A stretch of DNA of 64,000 nucleotides from Anaerolineae bacterium (GCA_028277515.1 JANQGC010000052.1:5853-69852), one strand, 5' to 3'; counted from the first letter of the stretch, positions 9,246 through 16,963 are shown. A program made the numbers and translations. The notes: generated from the letters alone by a model not told the origin.

Positions 9246-9985
9246 TATCCTCTCCTAAACAGTCGTTTTGTCAAATGGACCGGCATATAAACGGCCGTAC
9301 GAATCGCAGCATTGTGCCAGATATTGCCCGCTTCAGACCACTGCACTTTTTTATCGACACAGACCGAAGTTAAAGTCGGCTCCTGATTTTTGGAACTAAA
9401 ATGAGCGGCCAGGTTGCGTAAGGTATCAAACCAGAACTTATTTTCCGCTTTGTGGCCAAAGCCCAGCCGGAAGCTCATCTCATAAATAGGATCGCTGCCG
9501 CGAATGAGCGCCTGGTTCTGAATGACCGTCACGCCCTGATCGTCAAACGCGCTGAAAGTGATCATTCCAGCAAACATGTGTCCTTGTGGCGTCATAAAGG
9601 AAAAGGATTCATCGTCAGCATAAATGACCCGCACGCCGGTGGATAGGCGCATACCTCCGGGAGCAGAAAGATTGAGCACAGCCACTTCACCAGGTTTGAC
9701 CCCTTGAAGTGGGCCATAGAAATTGTTGCCTGTTGGCCAAAAATCGGGAAAGTGCTCTTTCCATTCTTTAATGACCTCCTGCGGGCTGACGTCGACATCT
9801 TCCAGGTGGATTTGGTAAGTTTTTTGCCATAACTGACCAAACCCTTGCAGCGGACTCATCGGCCGGCGGCCTTTGACATTCAAGTTGATGGCCTGGTTGG
9901 GCACATCATGCACTTCCATAGTGTCAACCGGTTTGGCCCAATTGGCTTCATCTTGTGTCTTTTTAGGCTGATTTAATTCACTCAT
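9245..9985 (-). CDS. Conserved protein of unknown function, possibly DUF1990-like
   Basis: A soluble protein of 246 residues that I do not firmly recognise. The first about 45 residues are polar and low in structure; the rest alternates beta strands with a long C-terminal segment. The central part (STGVRVIYADDESFSFMTPQ, then GHMFAGMITFSAFDDQG) recalls the lipid-pocket SRPBCC-like fold of DUF1990 proteins, but the match is by eye and weak. No signal peptide or membrane segment is seen. The start is ATG 9985, which has GGAGG four bases upstream; an in-frame TTG at 9997 would put that ribosome site inside the gene. It is followed at once by a perfect hairpin. Confidence 0.55.
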   Translation of the reverse strand: MSELNQPKKTQDEANWAKPVDTMEVHDVPNQAINLNVKGRRPMSPLQGFGQLWQKTYQIHLEDVDVSPQEVIKEWKEHFPDFWPTGNNFYGPLQGVKPGEVAVLNLSAPGGMRLSTGVRVIYADDESFSFMTPQGHMFAGMITFSAFDDQGVTVIQNQALIRGSDPIYEMSFRLGFGHKAENKFWFDTLRNLAAHFSSKNQEPTLTSVCVDKKVQWSEAGNIWHNAAIRTAVYMPVHLTKRLFRRG

Positions 9986-10084
9986 GTTATCCTCCAAATT
10001 TGCTTATATTCGCGGACCAGAATCCGCGCGGAACCAAAGCGATGAGAAATCGCGGATATGCAGAACTTTTATGCAATTAACAAT

Positions 10085-10233
10085 GAATCGGAATCTAGCT
10101 ACCCGACAGTATAGAAATAGGACGCGGACAAGAGCAGATTACGCAGATAATAATGAATTCAGCGTCATCAGCGTGAATCAGCGTCCAATTAATCTTATCT
10201 CTGTAAATGTGTCGGGTTACTGGAATCGGAATC
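10085..10233. mobile_element. MITE-like repeat with direct and inverted ends
   Basis: An 11-base direct repeat GAATCGGAATC bounds the stretch (10085-10095 and 10223-10233). Just inside are inverted 8-base ends ACCCGACA (10101-10108) and TGTCGGGT (10210-10217). The middle (10120-10186) is a long imperfect inverted repeat built on GGACGC...GCGTCC with repeated CAGCGT and ACGCAG words. This looks like a small non-autonomous element with its target duplication, ending in the stop codon of the STAS gene. To its left, 10011-10028 is another small inverted repeat (CGCGGA/TCCGCG). No coding potential is seen. Confidence 0.55.
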
Positions 10234-10591
10234 AGGCAGGGGTGGCTACGGCCGATACCGCCGCATTTTCATCATGGTAAACAGAAATCGCTTCATTAAG
10301 CCGGGTCAATTCAAAGATCTGCTGATAATGATCGCTCAACCCAAAGGCAAGAAGCCGCTGCTTCTGACGCTGCACGCGAATGAGCAGCGTCACCAGGAGA
10401 CCAATTCCGGAACTGTTCATATATTCTAATTCGCTGAAATTGAGAATTAGCACCTGCGTTCGGCCGTTGCTCGCCTCGTTATAAGCGGCCATCAAGATTT
10501 CTTCGCTATAACCGTTCAACTCGCCTGAAATGTCAATCACGGCTACCTGGTCGTCAGCCTTGCGTACCTGCGTTTGTAAATTTCCTGCCAT
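10232..10591 (-). CDS. STAS-domain anti-sigma-factor antagonist
   Basis: A 119-residue single STAS domain of the SpoIIAA/RsbV type. The motif EYMNSSGIGLL (about residues 55-65) contains the serine normally phosphorylated by a partner kinase and dephosphorylated by a PP2C enzyme, the switch used in partner-switching control of sigma factors or other targets. GGAGAG lies six bases before ATG 10591. It follows a second STAS gene and a SpoIIE-type phosphatase fused to an ATPase, so the phosphorylation cycle can be closed by neighbours. The C-terminal ten residues (AAVSAVATPA) abut the MITE-like repeat, so the original end may have been changed. Confidence 0.9.
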   Translation of the reverse strand: MAGNLQTQVRKADDQVAVIDISGELNGYSEEILMAAYNEASNGRTQVLILNFSELEYMNSSGIGLLVTLLIRVQRQKQRLLAFGLSDHYQQIFELTRLNEAISVYHDENAAVSAVATPA

Positions 10592-10635
10592 GTTTGCTCT
10601 CCTAAAAACTGGTTAAGTAAATATCCGATGCAAAA

Positions 10636-10959
10636 CTACTTAATCTCGATAAAATCAGACAAGCGGGTGATGGTAAAAATCTCCCGGTAATGGTCGCTCA
10701 AACCAACGGCCGATAACGGAATATGAGCGGCACGAGCCTTGGCCAGCAGCCCAACCACCAGTGCTATGCCTGTGCTGTTGATATAATCTACCTGGCTGAA
10801 ATCCAATTCAATATGTTTCGGGGAACCACCCTCAGCCTTCCGGTATGCCTCGTTCATCGCCGCATCGGCCAGTCCATTTATCTCACCGATAAAGATCAGG
10901 GTGGCTTTATTTTCCTCTTCCAAGACTTCAGCCTCAAAGGGCATCACCTGTGTTTTCAT
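10636..10959 (-). CDS. STAS-domain anti-sigma-factor antagonist (second copy)
   Basis: A 107-residue STAS protein, paralogue of its downstream neighbour. The phospho-acceptor region reads DYINSTGIALVVGLL, with Ser-Thr in place of Ser-Ser. Conserved SAVGLSDHYREIFTITRL matches FGLSDHYQQIFELTRL in the neighbour. ATG 10959 is preceded by GAGAGG; an upstream GTG at 10962 is possible. It begins 16 bases after the SpoIIE-like gene, so the three are almost certainly co-transcribed. Likely job: the unphosphorylated form binds the ATPase module of the neighbouring fusion or an unknown output protein. Confidence 0.9.
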   Translation of the reverse strand: MKTQVMPFEAEVLEEENKATLIFIGEINGLADAAMNEAYRKAEGGSPKHIELDFSQVDYINSTGIALVVGLLAKARAAHIPLSAVGLSDHYREIFTITRLSDFIEIK

Positions 10960-10974
10960 CACATTTCCTCTCTT

Positions 10975-12591
10975 TTATTTTTCATCCAACAACATCACCA
11001 GTTCCACTGTATGGTGCTTCTCATCCTGGTTTATGTGCATTTCATCGACCATATTTTTAATGAGGAACAATCCCCAACCGCGCGGCGATTGATCGCCGGC
11101 CAGCTTGGCTTCCAGGTCCGGGGCTGCTGCTTCAACCAGCGGTTTACCGCCTCCCTGGTCTTGAATGCGCACGCGTACAGCCGAATGTGACGCTTCCACC
11201 TCAATTTCCACCGGCTTATCAGCATCATATTGGTTGCCATGCTCCATGCCGTTCATGGTCGCCTCGGCCACGGCCGTTTTTAATTTTTCCAGGCGCGCGT
11301 CCGGCAGGCGGTCTCCGATCACTTCAGCTACCTGGGCCATCGCCAATCGTTCATTGCCGGGAGCACTGGCTATCTCCAAAGCGGTCAAATGCTGCCATTC
11401 GCCGTTCATGAGCGCCGGCGTAGGCTGTCTTTGAATCGTCACCAGGGTGACATCATCTTCCTGTTCCCATTCGGGGCCGGTGAATTCGGCTAGTTGATCC
11501 AATAAAAATTGGTTTAAATTGTGGGCATCATCATCCTCAGCAAGCAAGGCTTGTAAACGAGGAAAACCAAACATTTCCCGGTCCGGCGCATGAGCTTCCA
11601 CCAGGCCATCACTGTAGAGCAGGATGTATTCATTATTAGCGAGTGTGGTCTCTTTCTCTTCATAAGCCATGCCCGGCATCAAACCGAGAGGCATGCCCGT
11701 CGCTCGCAATTCCTCGACACCACCGGCTGTGATGTGATAGGGCACATCATGTCCGGCATTAGCATAACGTAAATGCCCTGTTTGCGGATCGAGCAAGGCA
11801 ATAAAGCAGGTGACAAACATCTTGGGTGGAATCTCAGGAACCAGCACGTTGTTTGTGCGTTTCAAGACCGCCCCTGGCGATTCCAGACGTTCGGCCGCTG
11901 CGCGTAAAATGCTGCGCGTAGTAGCCATCACCAGGGCTGCCGGAACCCCCTTGTCGGTCACATCGGCGACGATGAAGGCGATGCGGCCGTCATCAAAATA
12001 GATGAAATCGTAGAAGTCCCCACCCACGGCGCGGGCCGGCTGGTAATAGGCGTCAACAAACCATCCTTCCAACTGCGGCACCTCTTGCGGCAGCAGCGTT
12101 TGTTGGATCAGGCTGGCCACACGTAGCTCTTGCTGGATACGTTCCCGTTCGGCCGCTTCCTCCTTCTGCTGTTCCACCAACTGCGCTACTTTTAAAGCCG
12201 GAGCAGCCTGGGTGCTCAAATCCTGCAAGAGTTTGTAATCATCACTGGTATATTCCTGCTCGCTGCGCCGCGGACCCAAATTGATCAGTCCGATTAAATC
12301 ACCCTGGCTGATTAAGGGCACGACCAACTTCACGCCACCATCTTTCATCGCTCTGACGGCCGGCGAATCCAGCAGCAGATTCTCTATATCAACCACCCCT
12401 TTGCTGTTCAGGCAAAACGTTAGGAAGGGATCATTGGCTTCGATGTCTAAATCAAATGCTGGAGCGGCCGTCGCCCCTTCTTCACTCACACCCGAGCTAC
12501 TTTGTTGCGACTGGTCAACCCCGGCCGCATCTGCCACTTCTTGCTCTTTATTATTTGTGCGATTACGCCATAAGGCTCTTAATGATGTCAT
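10975..12591 (-). CDS. GAF-linked SpoIIE/RsbU phosphatase fused to RsbW-like ATPase
   Basis: A 538-residue cytoplasmic signalling protein. Order: a polar N-terminus, a partial GAF-like domain (about 50-150, VVPLISQGDLIGLINLG), a short coiled coil, a PP2C/SpoIIE phosphatase (about 170-400) with metal ligands in VGGDFYDF, ADVTDKGVPAALVM and EDDVTLV, then a GHKL ATPase module (about 410-538) with an N-box AVAEATMNGMEHGNQ and DQGGG/RGWGLFLIKNMVDE. One polypeptide thus holds both the phosphatase and a likely kinase for the STAS proteins encoded next to it. No membrane segment is seen. A tandem CGTTACGA motif lies 36-56 bases upstream of its start. Confidence 0.93.
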   Translation of the reverse strand: MTSLRALWRNRTNNKEQEVADAAGVDQSQQSSSGVSEEGATAAPAFDLDIEANDPFLTFCLNSKGVVDIENLLLDSPAVRAMKDGGVKLVVPLISQGDLIGLINLGPRRSEQEYTSDDYKLLQDLSTQAAPALKVAQLVEQQKEEAAERERIQQELRVASLIQQTLLPQEVPQLEGWFVDAYYQPARAVGGDFYDFIYFDDGRIAFIVADVTDKGVPAALVMATTRSILRAAAERLESPGAVLKRTNNVLVPEIPPKMFVTCFIALLDPQTGHLRYANAGHDVPYHITAGGVEELRATGMPLGLMPGMAYEEKETTLANNEYILLYSDGLVEAHAPDREMFGFPRLQALLAEDDDAHNLNQFLLDQLAEFTGPEWEQEDDVTLVTIQRQPTPALMNGEWQHLTALEIASAPGNERLAMAQVAEVIGDRLPDARLEKLKTAVAEATMNGMEHGNQYDADKPVEIEVEASHSAVRVRIQDQGGGKPLVEAAAPDLEAKLAGDQSPRGWGLFLIKNMVDEMHINQDEKHHTVELVMLLDEK

Positions 12592-12610
12592 TATGCACTT
12601 ATCCTATCAT

Positions 12611-12647
12611 GCCATCGTCTGCTAAACGTTACGAAAAATCGTTACGA
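12611..12647. promoter_or_regulatory. CGTTACGA tandem motif, copy A
   Basis: Two CGTTACGA words at 12627-12634 and 12640-12647 (13-base period), preceded by CATCGTCTGCTAA. The element spans the end of the membrane-sensor gene and lies upstream of the SpoIIE-like gene. The same module, in the same orientation, occurs at 16881-16927 and in weaker form at 15184-15219. It is either an operator or a small dispersed repeat. Confidence 0.6.
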
Positions 12648-13916
12648 TGAACCTTTTTTCAACCAAATCCCAATATTTTCAGGCTGTATAGATTCTTGAA
12701 CCACCTGGACCAATTCATTTGAAAGCACCTCAATATCCGTTTCATCGCGGGCTGTGTGCGCAAAACAGGTCAAAACTTGCTGGGCGTCATATTTTTTACG
12801 GTAGAAGCGGCGGTCAATGAAATTTTGAACCCGCTTTCTGATTGGGTTAAATAAGGCGGCGATAAATAAAGTGGAAATAACTATGGCCAGGGGAGACTGC
12901 TGGTTGGAAAAGCCTGTGAACAAACTTTGGAGCATGATCACACTGGCAAAATAAATGAAAACCAAAGATACGGTCACCATAGTATAAACCAGCGTGCGCC
13001 TGATGATGATATCAATATCATAAAGCCGGTAGCGCAAGACAGCCAAACCAATCACCAATGGATAGCCAAGGAAAACTACGTAAAGATCAATTGTATACAG
13101 GCTTTCCAGCCAGGAGATTGTTTCCAGCAAATAATCGTCTCCAAAAATGCCAAAGGGAAGTTCGAAGAGGAATAATTGAACCGAGACGGCCGTGGCCAGA
13201 AAATAAACAAACCATTTCATCTGCTGTCTTTCAATGCCACGAGATCTCTTTAGCCGCAAGATCATGGAAAGTATGCCTCCAAAACTCAAAACAAGAATCA
13301 ATGGATTTTGCCATCGAAACAGCAGTTCATGGAGTCGTGGAGATAACAAAGTTAACGATATTGGGCTGTCAAAATCAAAGCTCATACTAAACCCATTATC
13401 GACTCGTAGATCTGGAGCAAAAGCATTAAACAGCAGGATGATGGCAATGATCGTTAATCCGCTTAAGCCAAAATAACGCCAGCGCCTGGTCAGGAAGCGG
13501 CCCGTCGGAAATAAAAAAGGCAGGAAAACGAATATAGGTAAAAATGCTATGTAGGCTGTGAATCGATGGCTAAACCAGGCGACATATTCAACCCTTGGCA
13601 GACCCTGCTGCCCTTCGATGTGGCAGGAAATATAATTATCTAAAGTAAAACAAGTCAGGCCAAATCCGCCAATCATCAACAGCCATCCTATCGTATTTCC
13701 GGGACGATTAGTTACGATGAGCAAACCGGTGATTGAAAAAGCCAATCCGCCTAAAGCAAATAACAAATTAAACATGAGGGGGTATTGCGAGGTGCAGCCA
13801 TAATATATCAAAATCATGAAGAAAAGACCTAATCCTGCTGTGATCAAGGTCAGCCCAGCAGTAAATCCGCGCTGCCATCTCCGTTTGCTGTATTGTTCCT
13901 CAATATTTAACGCCAT
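12642..13916 (-). CDS. Kinase-less multi-pass membrane sensor-like protein
   Basis: 424 residues with about eight to ten membrane segments through residue 345, then a cytoplasmic tail of about 80 residues. The hallmark is RLYDIDIIIRRTLVY entering the last membrane pair and NFIDRRFYRKKYDAQQVL in the tail, ending in VVQESIQPENIGIWLKK. I know this arrangement as a common Chloroflexota family without a kinase or other enzymatic domain; its function is not established. Placed upstream of the SpoIIE/STAS set, it may feed signals to that switch, which is inference. No strong ribosome site precedes ATG 13916; CGTTACGA occurs once at 13951-13958 upstream. Confidence 0.75.
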   Translation of the reverse strand: MALNIEEQYSKRRWQRGFTAGLTLITAGLGLFFMILIYYGCTSQYPLMFNLLFALGGLAFSITGLLIVTNRPGNTIGWLLMIGGFGLTCFTLDNYISCHIEGQQGLPRVEYVAWFSHRFTAYIAFLPIFVFLPFLFPTGRFLTRRWRYFGLSGLTIIAIILLFNAFAPDLRVDNGFSMSFDFDSPISLTLLSPRLHELLFRWQNPLILVLSFGGILSMILRLKRSRGIERQQMKWFVYFLATAVSVQLFLFELPFGIFGDDYLLETISWLESLYTIDLYVVFLGYPLVIGLAVLRYRLYDIDIIIRRTLVYTMVTVSLVFIYFASVIMLQSLFTGFSNQQSPLAIVISTLFIAALFNPIRKRVQNFIDRRFYRKKYDAQQVLTCFAHTARDETDIEVLSNELVQVVQESIQPENIGIWLKKGSS

Positions 13917-13950
13917 ATTAAATAATCTGTAAAAAAATAATTTCTAGGGA

Positions 13951-13958
13951 CGTTACGA
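13951..13958. promoter_or_regulatory. Single CGTTACGA motif
   Basis: One CGTTACGA word 35 bases upstream of the membrane-sensor start at 13916, in the 66-base gap between the two sensor genes. It matches the words in the tandem copies at 12.6 and 16.9 kb but lacks the second repeat. Confidence 0.4.
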
Positions 13959-13982
13959 TACAAGGCATAGCCATAAAATGTC

Positions 13983-14966
13983 TCAATTTAAATCCGGTGA
14001 ACCGCTCGTCCGCAGCGGCCTAATCCAAAGTGAAAGTTCTTCCGATTGTATGGTTTCTTGGACGACATCAACCAATTCGGCCGAAAGCACGTCAATATCT
14101 GTCTCATCGCGGGCTGCCAGGGCAAAGCGGCCGAGCACACGTTGAATATCATATTTCTTGCGATAAAAGCGGCGGTCAATAATCGCTTGAATACGCTGGC
14201 GCAGGGGACTAAACAGCGCGGCAATGATTAGGGTGGAAATTACAATCGTCAGCGGCAATTCCTGGCCGCTGGTGGCTGTAAATAGACTTTGTAAGAGTAC
14301 TACGCTGCCAAAGTAGATCAGCAGCAGGACGATCAACGACGGAAAGAATATCATTTCCCAAAAGGAATGAATGTAGCGCTGCATAAGCCAGATGATGGGT
14401 GGCGCAAAATTAGCGCTAACCATCTCAGCCGCCCATCCAATTCTTGTTCCCAAGGCCAGAGTTGTTCCGGCAACGAAAAATAGACGGGCGGCCGTGCTGC
14501 CGGGTCGCAAAATAAAGACAATCAGGCCGATAAAAAACCAGCTAAGCAGGGGCAGGTCGGCAAGCGCCGTATTAGAAACAGCATTTAGCACACCTGATGG
14601 GGATAGTAGATGCAAAGTGACATCAATGGTCTGCTTCCGGCCGCTGCGCTCAACTAAATAAGCGATTGTTGATCCTTCCTGCCAGGATGGTGGCGCAGGG
14701 AGCAAAGGGGACACCTGGGTAAATTCTTTTGTCACTGAAACATCATCAACAGCCAGGACAATATCCCCTTTCTGTAAAGGGGTGGGCCAATCTCCGACAA
14801 ACGCATTGAGCGGCACTTCCTGATAAATATTTTGCCAGCCATCACCGGGCATGCGCAGGATGTACAAGGTTGGAACAAGAACCACGATGGCGAAAAGGCT
14901 CATGGAAACAAGAATTAACCACGCACCCTGATCAAATCTCTTTTCCTGTTCAAGCGCTGCTTTCAC
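13983..14966 (-). CDS. PDZ-like membrane sensor paralogue, internally shortened
   Basis: 327 residues, sharing with its downstream neighbour the tail IDRRFYRKKYDIQRVL and a similar end (LVDVVQETIQSEELSLWIR). The N-terminus differs: one membrane segment, then a periplasmic PDZ-like segment (LQKGDIVLAVDDVSV, about residues 65-80), then a few membrane helices. The family's long block ending in RLYDIDIIIRRTLVY is absent: IHSFWEMIFFPSLIVLLLIYFGSV joins straight to the last helix. This suggests an in-frame internal deletion or a naturally short variant. The start is GTG 14966, overlapping as GTGA the stop of the fragment at 14963-15046. Confidence 0.7.
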   Translation of the reverse strand: MKAALEQEKRFDQGAWLILVSMSLFAIVVLVPTLYILRMPGDGWQNIYQEVPLNAFVGDWPTPLQKGDIVLAVDDVSVTKEFTQVSPLLPAPPSWQEGSTIAYLVERSGRKQTIDVTLHLLSPSGVLNAVSNTALADLPLLSWFFIGLIVFILRPGSTAARLFFVAGTTLALGTRIGWAAEMVSANFAPPIIWLMQRYIHSFWEMIFFPSLIVLLLIYFGSVVLLQSLFTATSGQELPLTIVISTLIIAALFSPLRQRIQAIIDRRFYRKKYDIQRVLGRFALAARDETDIDVLSAELVDVVQETIQSEELSLWIRPLRTSGSPDLN

Positions 14967-15046
14967 TTTTTCACCTTCATGAATACAAATACGGCCTCCG
15001 GCTGCATCGTTTCTTCAACGACTTGGATAAGGTCGCCTATCAAACT
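14963..15046 (-). pseudogene. C-terminal tail of a third, deleted membrane-sensor paralogue
   Basis: Reading the minus strand back from the TGA that overlaps the next gene's GTG gives 27 codons containing GDLIQVVEETMQPEAVFVF then MKVKK and stop. This closely matches the end of the two neighbouring sensors (VVQESIQPENIGIWLKK and VVQETIQSEELSLWIR). A TAA at 15047-15049 lies in frame just before it, and no more of the gene follows upstream. It is the last remnant of a third tandem copy. Confidence 0.75.
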
Positions 15047-15183
15047 TTATGATCTAATTTCTGCTTTATTCTTCATGAGACCGGTTAGCAGTTCAAGGCA
15101 ACAAGCTTTCGTAAAATATTATACAACAATTGCGTTCCTTGATCGGGCACAAACGGCTTTTGCGCCGCCATCAATGAGTGAAA

Positions 15184-15219
15184 GCATCATAAACAACAAT
15201 CGTCTATTAAACGTTTCGA
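15184..15219. promoter_or_regulatory. CGTTACGA module, degenerate copy B
   Basis: GCATCATAAA (from 15184), then ATCGTCTATTAAACGTTTCGA to 15219. It aligns over about 35 bases with the element at 16881-16917 and with the one at 12.6 kb, but has one TTTCGA word instead of two TTACGA words. It lies in a 230-base stretch without a gene. Confidence 0.45.
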
Positions 15220-15231
15220 AATCTGATGAGG

Positions 15232-15264
15232 ATGTGACAGTCACTTTAAAAGTGACTGTCACAT
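15232..15264. repeat. Perfect hairpin GTGACAGTCAC, copy 2
   Basis: Arms 15232-15247 and 15249-15264 (16 bases each) around a single base. The core GTGACAGTCAC is shared with the hairpin at 9213-9245, and like that one it lies just after the stop of a minus-strand gene (cytochrome c, ends 15279). No T-tract follows on either strand. Confidence 0.85.
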
Positions 15265-15278
15265 GATGTTGAAATTTT

Positions 15279-16181
15279 CTAGTTATCAGGCAGGGCATCC
15301 AGGCTGCTCAAATAAGCCCAAATGGCCTGCAGTTCCTCATCAGAGAATTGGCTGTATGAGGGCCAGGGCATCTGCTCCCCATCCAGCTGTTCCCCGGATG
15401 GCGTTGTGCCCGTGCGAATGGTGTTGATAAAATCTGCTTCACTCCATTCCGCCAGATCGCCCCCAGGTGTCAAATTAGGTCCAGGTGGCGGTCCATCTCC
15501 ACCAGGGGGTATGCCGGCAAGATTTGTTCCATGGCACTCGCCGCAGATTGCGATTTGGGTTAAGTATTCGCCATATTCGATTGTCACACCCGCTACCGGG
15601 CCTGATCCGCCAACATTGGCATGGTCAATACTGTTAATGCGCGTAAATTCATCAAAAGCCACAACACCACCCAAAACAGTGCCTGGGAACCCTATCTGCC
15701 GTTGACCCAGGTCATTATCCACTGCCGGAAGTGATTTCAAGTAAGCAATGACAGCACCCAAATCCTCATCACTGTAGTGACTGTAAAAGTGGGAGGGCAT
15801 AATGACAAAGACACGGCCGTCTGGTCCAATCCCGTGACGAATAGCCAATTCCCAGTCAGCATCCGTATACGCCGCACTAATACCCCCTACACCGGAAGTC
15901 AGATTAGGCGCCGTAACATAGGAACCAAGCTCTCCATCCATTAATACCGCTCCCTCTAAATTTTCACCGTGGCATTCACCACAAAAACTGACTTTATGAA
16001 CAATGTACTCCCCCCTGGCAACAGCCTCACCATCCGTGGGAACAGAAACCGGTTTTGTCGCTACTTGCGGAGCATTATCCAGGCGATTATTACCCACAAA
16101 ATGCATGATTATTCCTCCAGCCACGATGATGCCAACAAGAACAAGGACTCCGATTCCCAGCCATTTTAAAATCTTTTTCAT
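15279..16181 (-). CDS. Membrane-anchored di-haem cytochrome c
   Basis: 300 residues: an uncleaved N-terminal membrane anchor (about 7-30), then two cytochrome c domains facing outward. Each has a haem-attachment site, CGECHGENL (about 67-75) and CGECHGTNL (about 213-221), with likely distal Met ligands in VIMPSHFYSHYSDEDL and GEQMPWPSYSQFSDEEL. The fold and the repeated (S/F)SDEEL end resemble class I cytochromes that deliver electrons to dehydrogenases or terminal oxidases; the redox partner is not encoded here. GGAG lies nine bases before ATG 16181. The TTGCTG and TATATT boxes about 40 bases upstream may be its promoter. Confidence 0.92.
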   Translation of the reverse strand: MKKILKWLGIGVLVLVGIIVAGGIIMHFVGNNRLDNAPQVATKPVSVPTDGEAVARGEYIVHKVSFCGECHGENLEGAVLMDGELGSYVTAPNLTSGVGGISAAYTDADWELAIRHGIGPDGRVFVIMPSHFYSHYSDEDLGAVIAYLKSLPAVDNDLGQRQIGFPGTVLGGVVAFDEFTRINSIDHANVGGSGPVAGVTIEYGEYLTQIAICGECHGTNLAGIPPGGDGPPPGPNLTPGGDLAEWSEADFINTIRTGTTPSGEQLDGEQMPWPSYSQFSDEELQAIWAYLSSLDALPDN

Positions 16182-16282
16182 TTTCTTTCTCCAAAATTTT
16201 GCAAATATAATCTTGTTTTAGCACCCAGCAATTATTCAGGAGATCATGGTGCCACCTCTCTCCGCCAATTGCGATAGATCTT

Positions 16283-16744
16283 CTACCCCAGCACAAGCCC
16301 ATATAACATATGGGCAAGTAGTAAGCTGAGCGGAGCAAACTGCGCTAAGCTTAAACGCGCTCCGGCCGAAAAGGCAGCCTGGGCTAACGCATAGAGAATC
16401 AGGCCATATGCGAGTCCGGCTAACAAACGCCACTTCAGTAATGCTGGCCATAGACGCCCCAGACCCATAAATAAAACCCCAAAGAGAAGTCCATAAATAG
16501 CTGAAACAGCGACATGGGTAAATACGCCAACAATAGACCGATCCCCCGCCTGGATATCAAAGCACCCCAATACAAGAGCAGGCGATTCCCCGAATAAAAA
16601 TCCGGCAGCCAATAATAACAAAACCATGATGATCCCTGCCCAAACACCGGCTATCAATCCATCAATGGCCGCATCTCCAACCGTCTTCTGCTTTAAAGAT
16701 GGTACAAAATCCTGTGATGTCACGTTAACTTTCCCATTTTCCAA
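16283..16744 (-). CDS. Small integral membrane protein of unknown function
   Basis: 153 residues with four hydrophobic segments: about 31-51 (LIAGVWAGIIMVLLLLAAGF), 73-97 (VGVFTHVAVSAIYGLLFGVL), 105-125 and 132-152. The N-terminal 25 residues are polar and cytoplasmic by charge. I do not recognise the family. The only in-frame start is TTG 16744 and no ribosome site precedes it, so the start is uncertain. It ends 102 bases before the cytochrome c gene on the same strand. Upstream lies a large nested inverted repeat. Confidence 0.55.
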   Translation of the reverse strand: MENGKVNVTSQDFVPSLKQKTVGDAAIDGLIAGVWAGIIMVLLLLAAGFLFGESPALVLGCFDIQAGDRSIVGVFTHVAVSAIYGLLFGVLFMGLGRLWPALLKWRLLAGLAYGLILYALAQAAFSAGARLSLAQFAPLSLLLAHMLYGLVLG

Positions 16745-16781
16745 CTTGAAAACCGCTTAAAACTTACTATTGTGTTACCAA

Positions 16782-16843
16782 AAATTTGACAACTTTTACT
16801 GAATGGTTTTCACTCATATATTGAGTGAAAAGTTGTCAAATTT
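16782..16843. promoter_or_regulatory. Nested inverted repeats in divergent control region
   Basis: Outer arms AAATTTGACAACTTTT (16782-16797) and its exact complement (16828-16843) enclose an inner perfect pair TTTTCACTCA (16807-16816) and TGAGTGAAAA (16822-16831). The inner right arm shares four bases with the outer right arm, so the two hairpins exclude each other. The element lies between the divergent membrane-protein and AfsR-like genes. TTGACA occurs in both outer arms, one per strand. An operator, or a switching RNA structure if transcribed, are both possible. Confidence 0.6.
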
Positions 16844-16880
16844 CTGTGCAAATAATTTTTTGCAATCGTGTAGATACCCG

Positions 16881-16927
16881 CATCATAAAAAATAATTGTC
16901 TCTTAATCGTTACGAAAAACGTTACGA
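16881..16927. promoter_or_regulatory. CGTTACGA tandem motif, copy C
   Basis: CGTTACGA at 16908-16915 and 16920-16927 (12-base period), preceded by GCATCATAAA and ATTGTCTCTTAAT as in the other copies. It ends 36 bases before ATG 16964 of the AfsR-like regulator, a fitting place for an operator. Confidence 0.6.
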
Positions 16928-16963
16928 GCTGTAACCCGTAATGAAATTGGATACAATTGCCCT

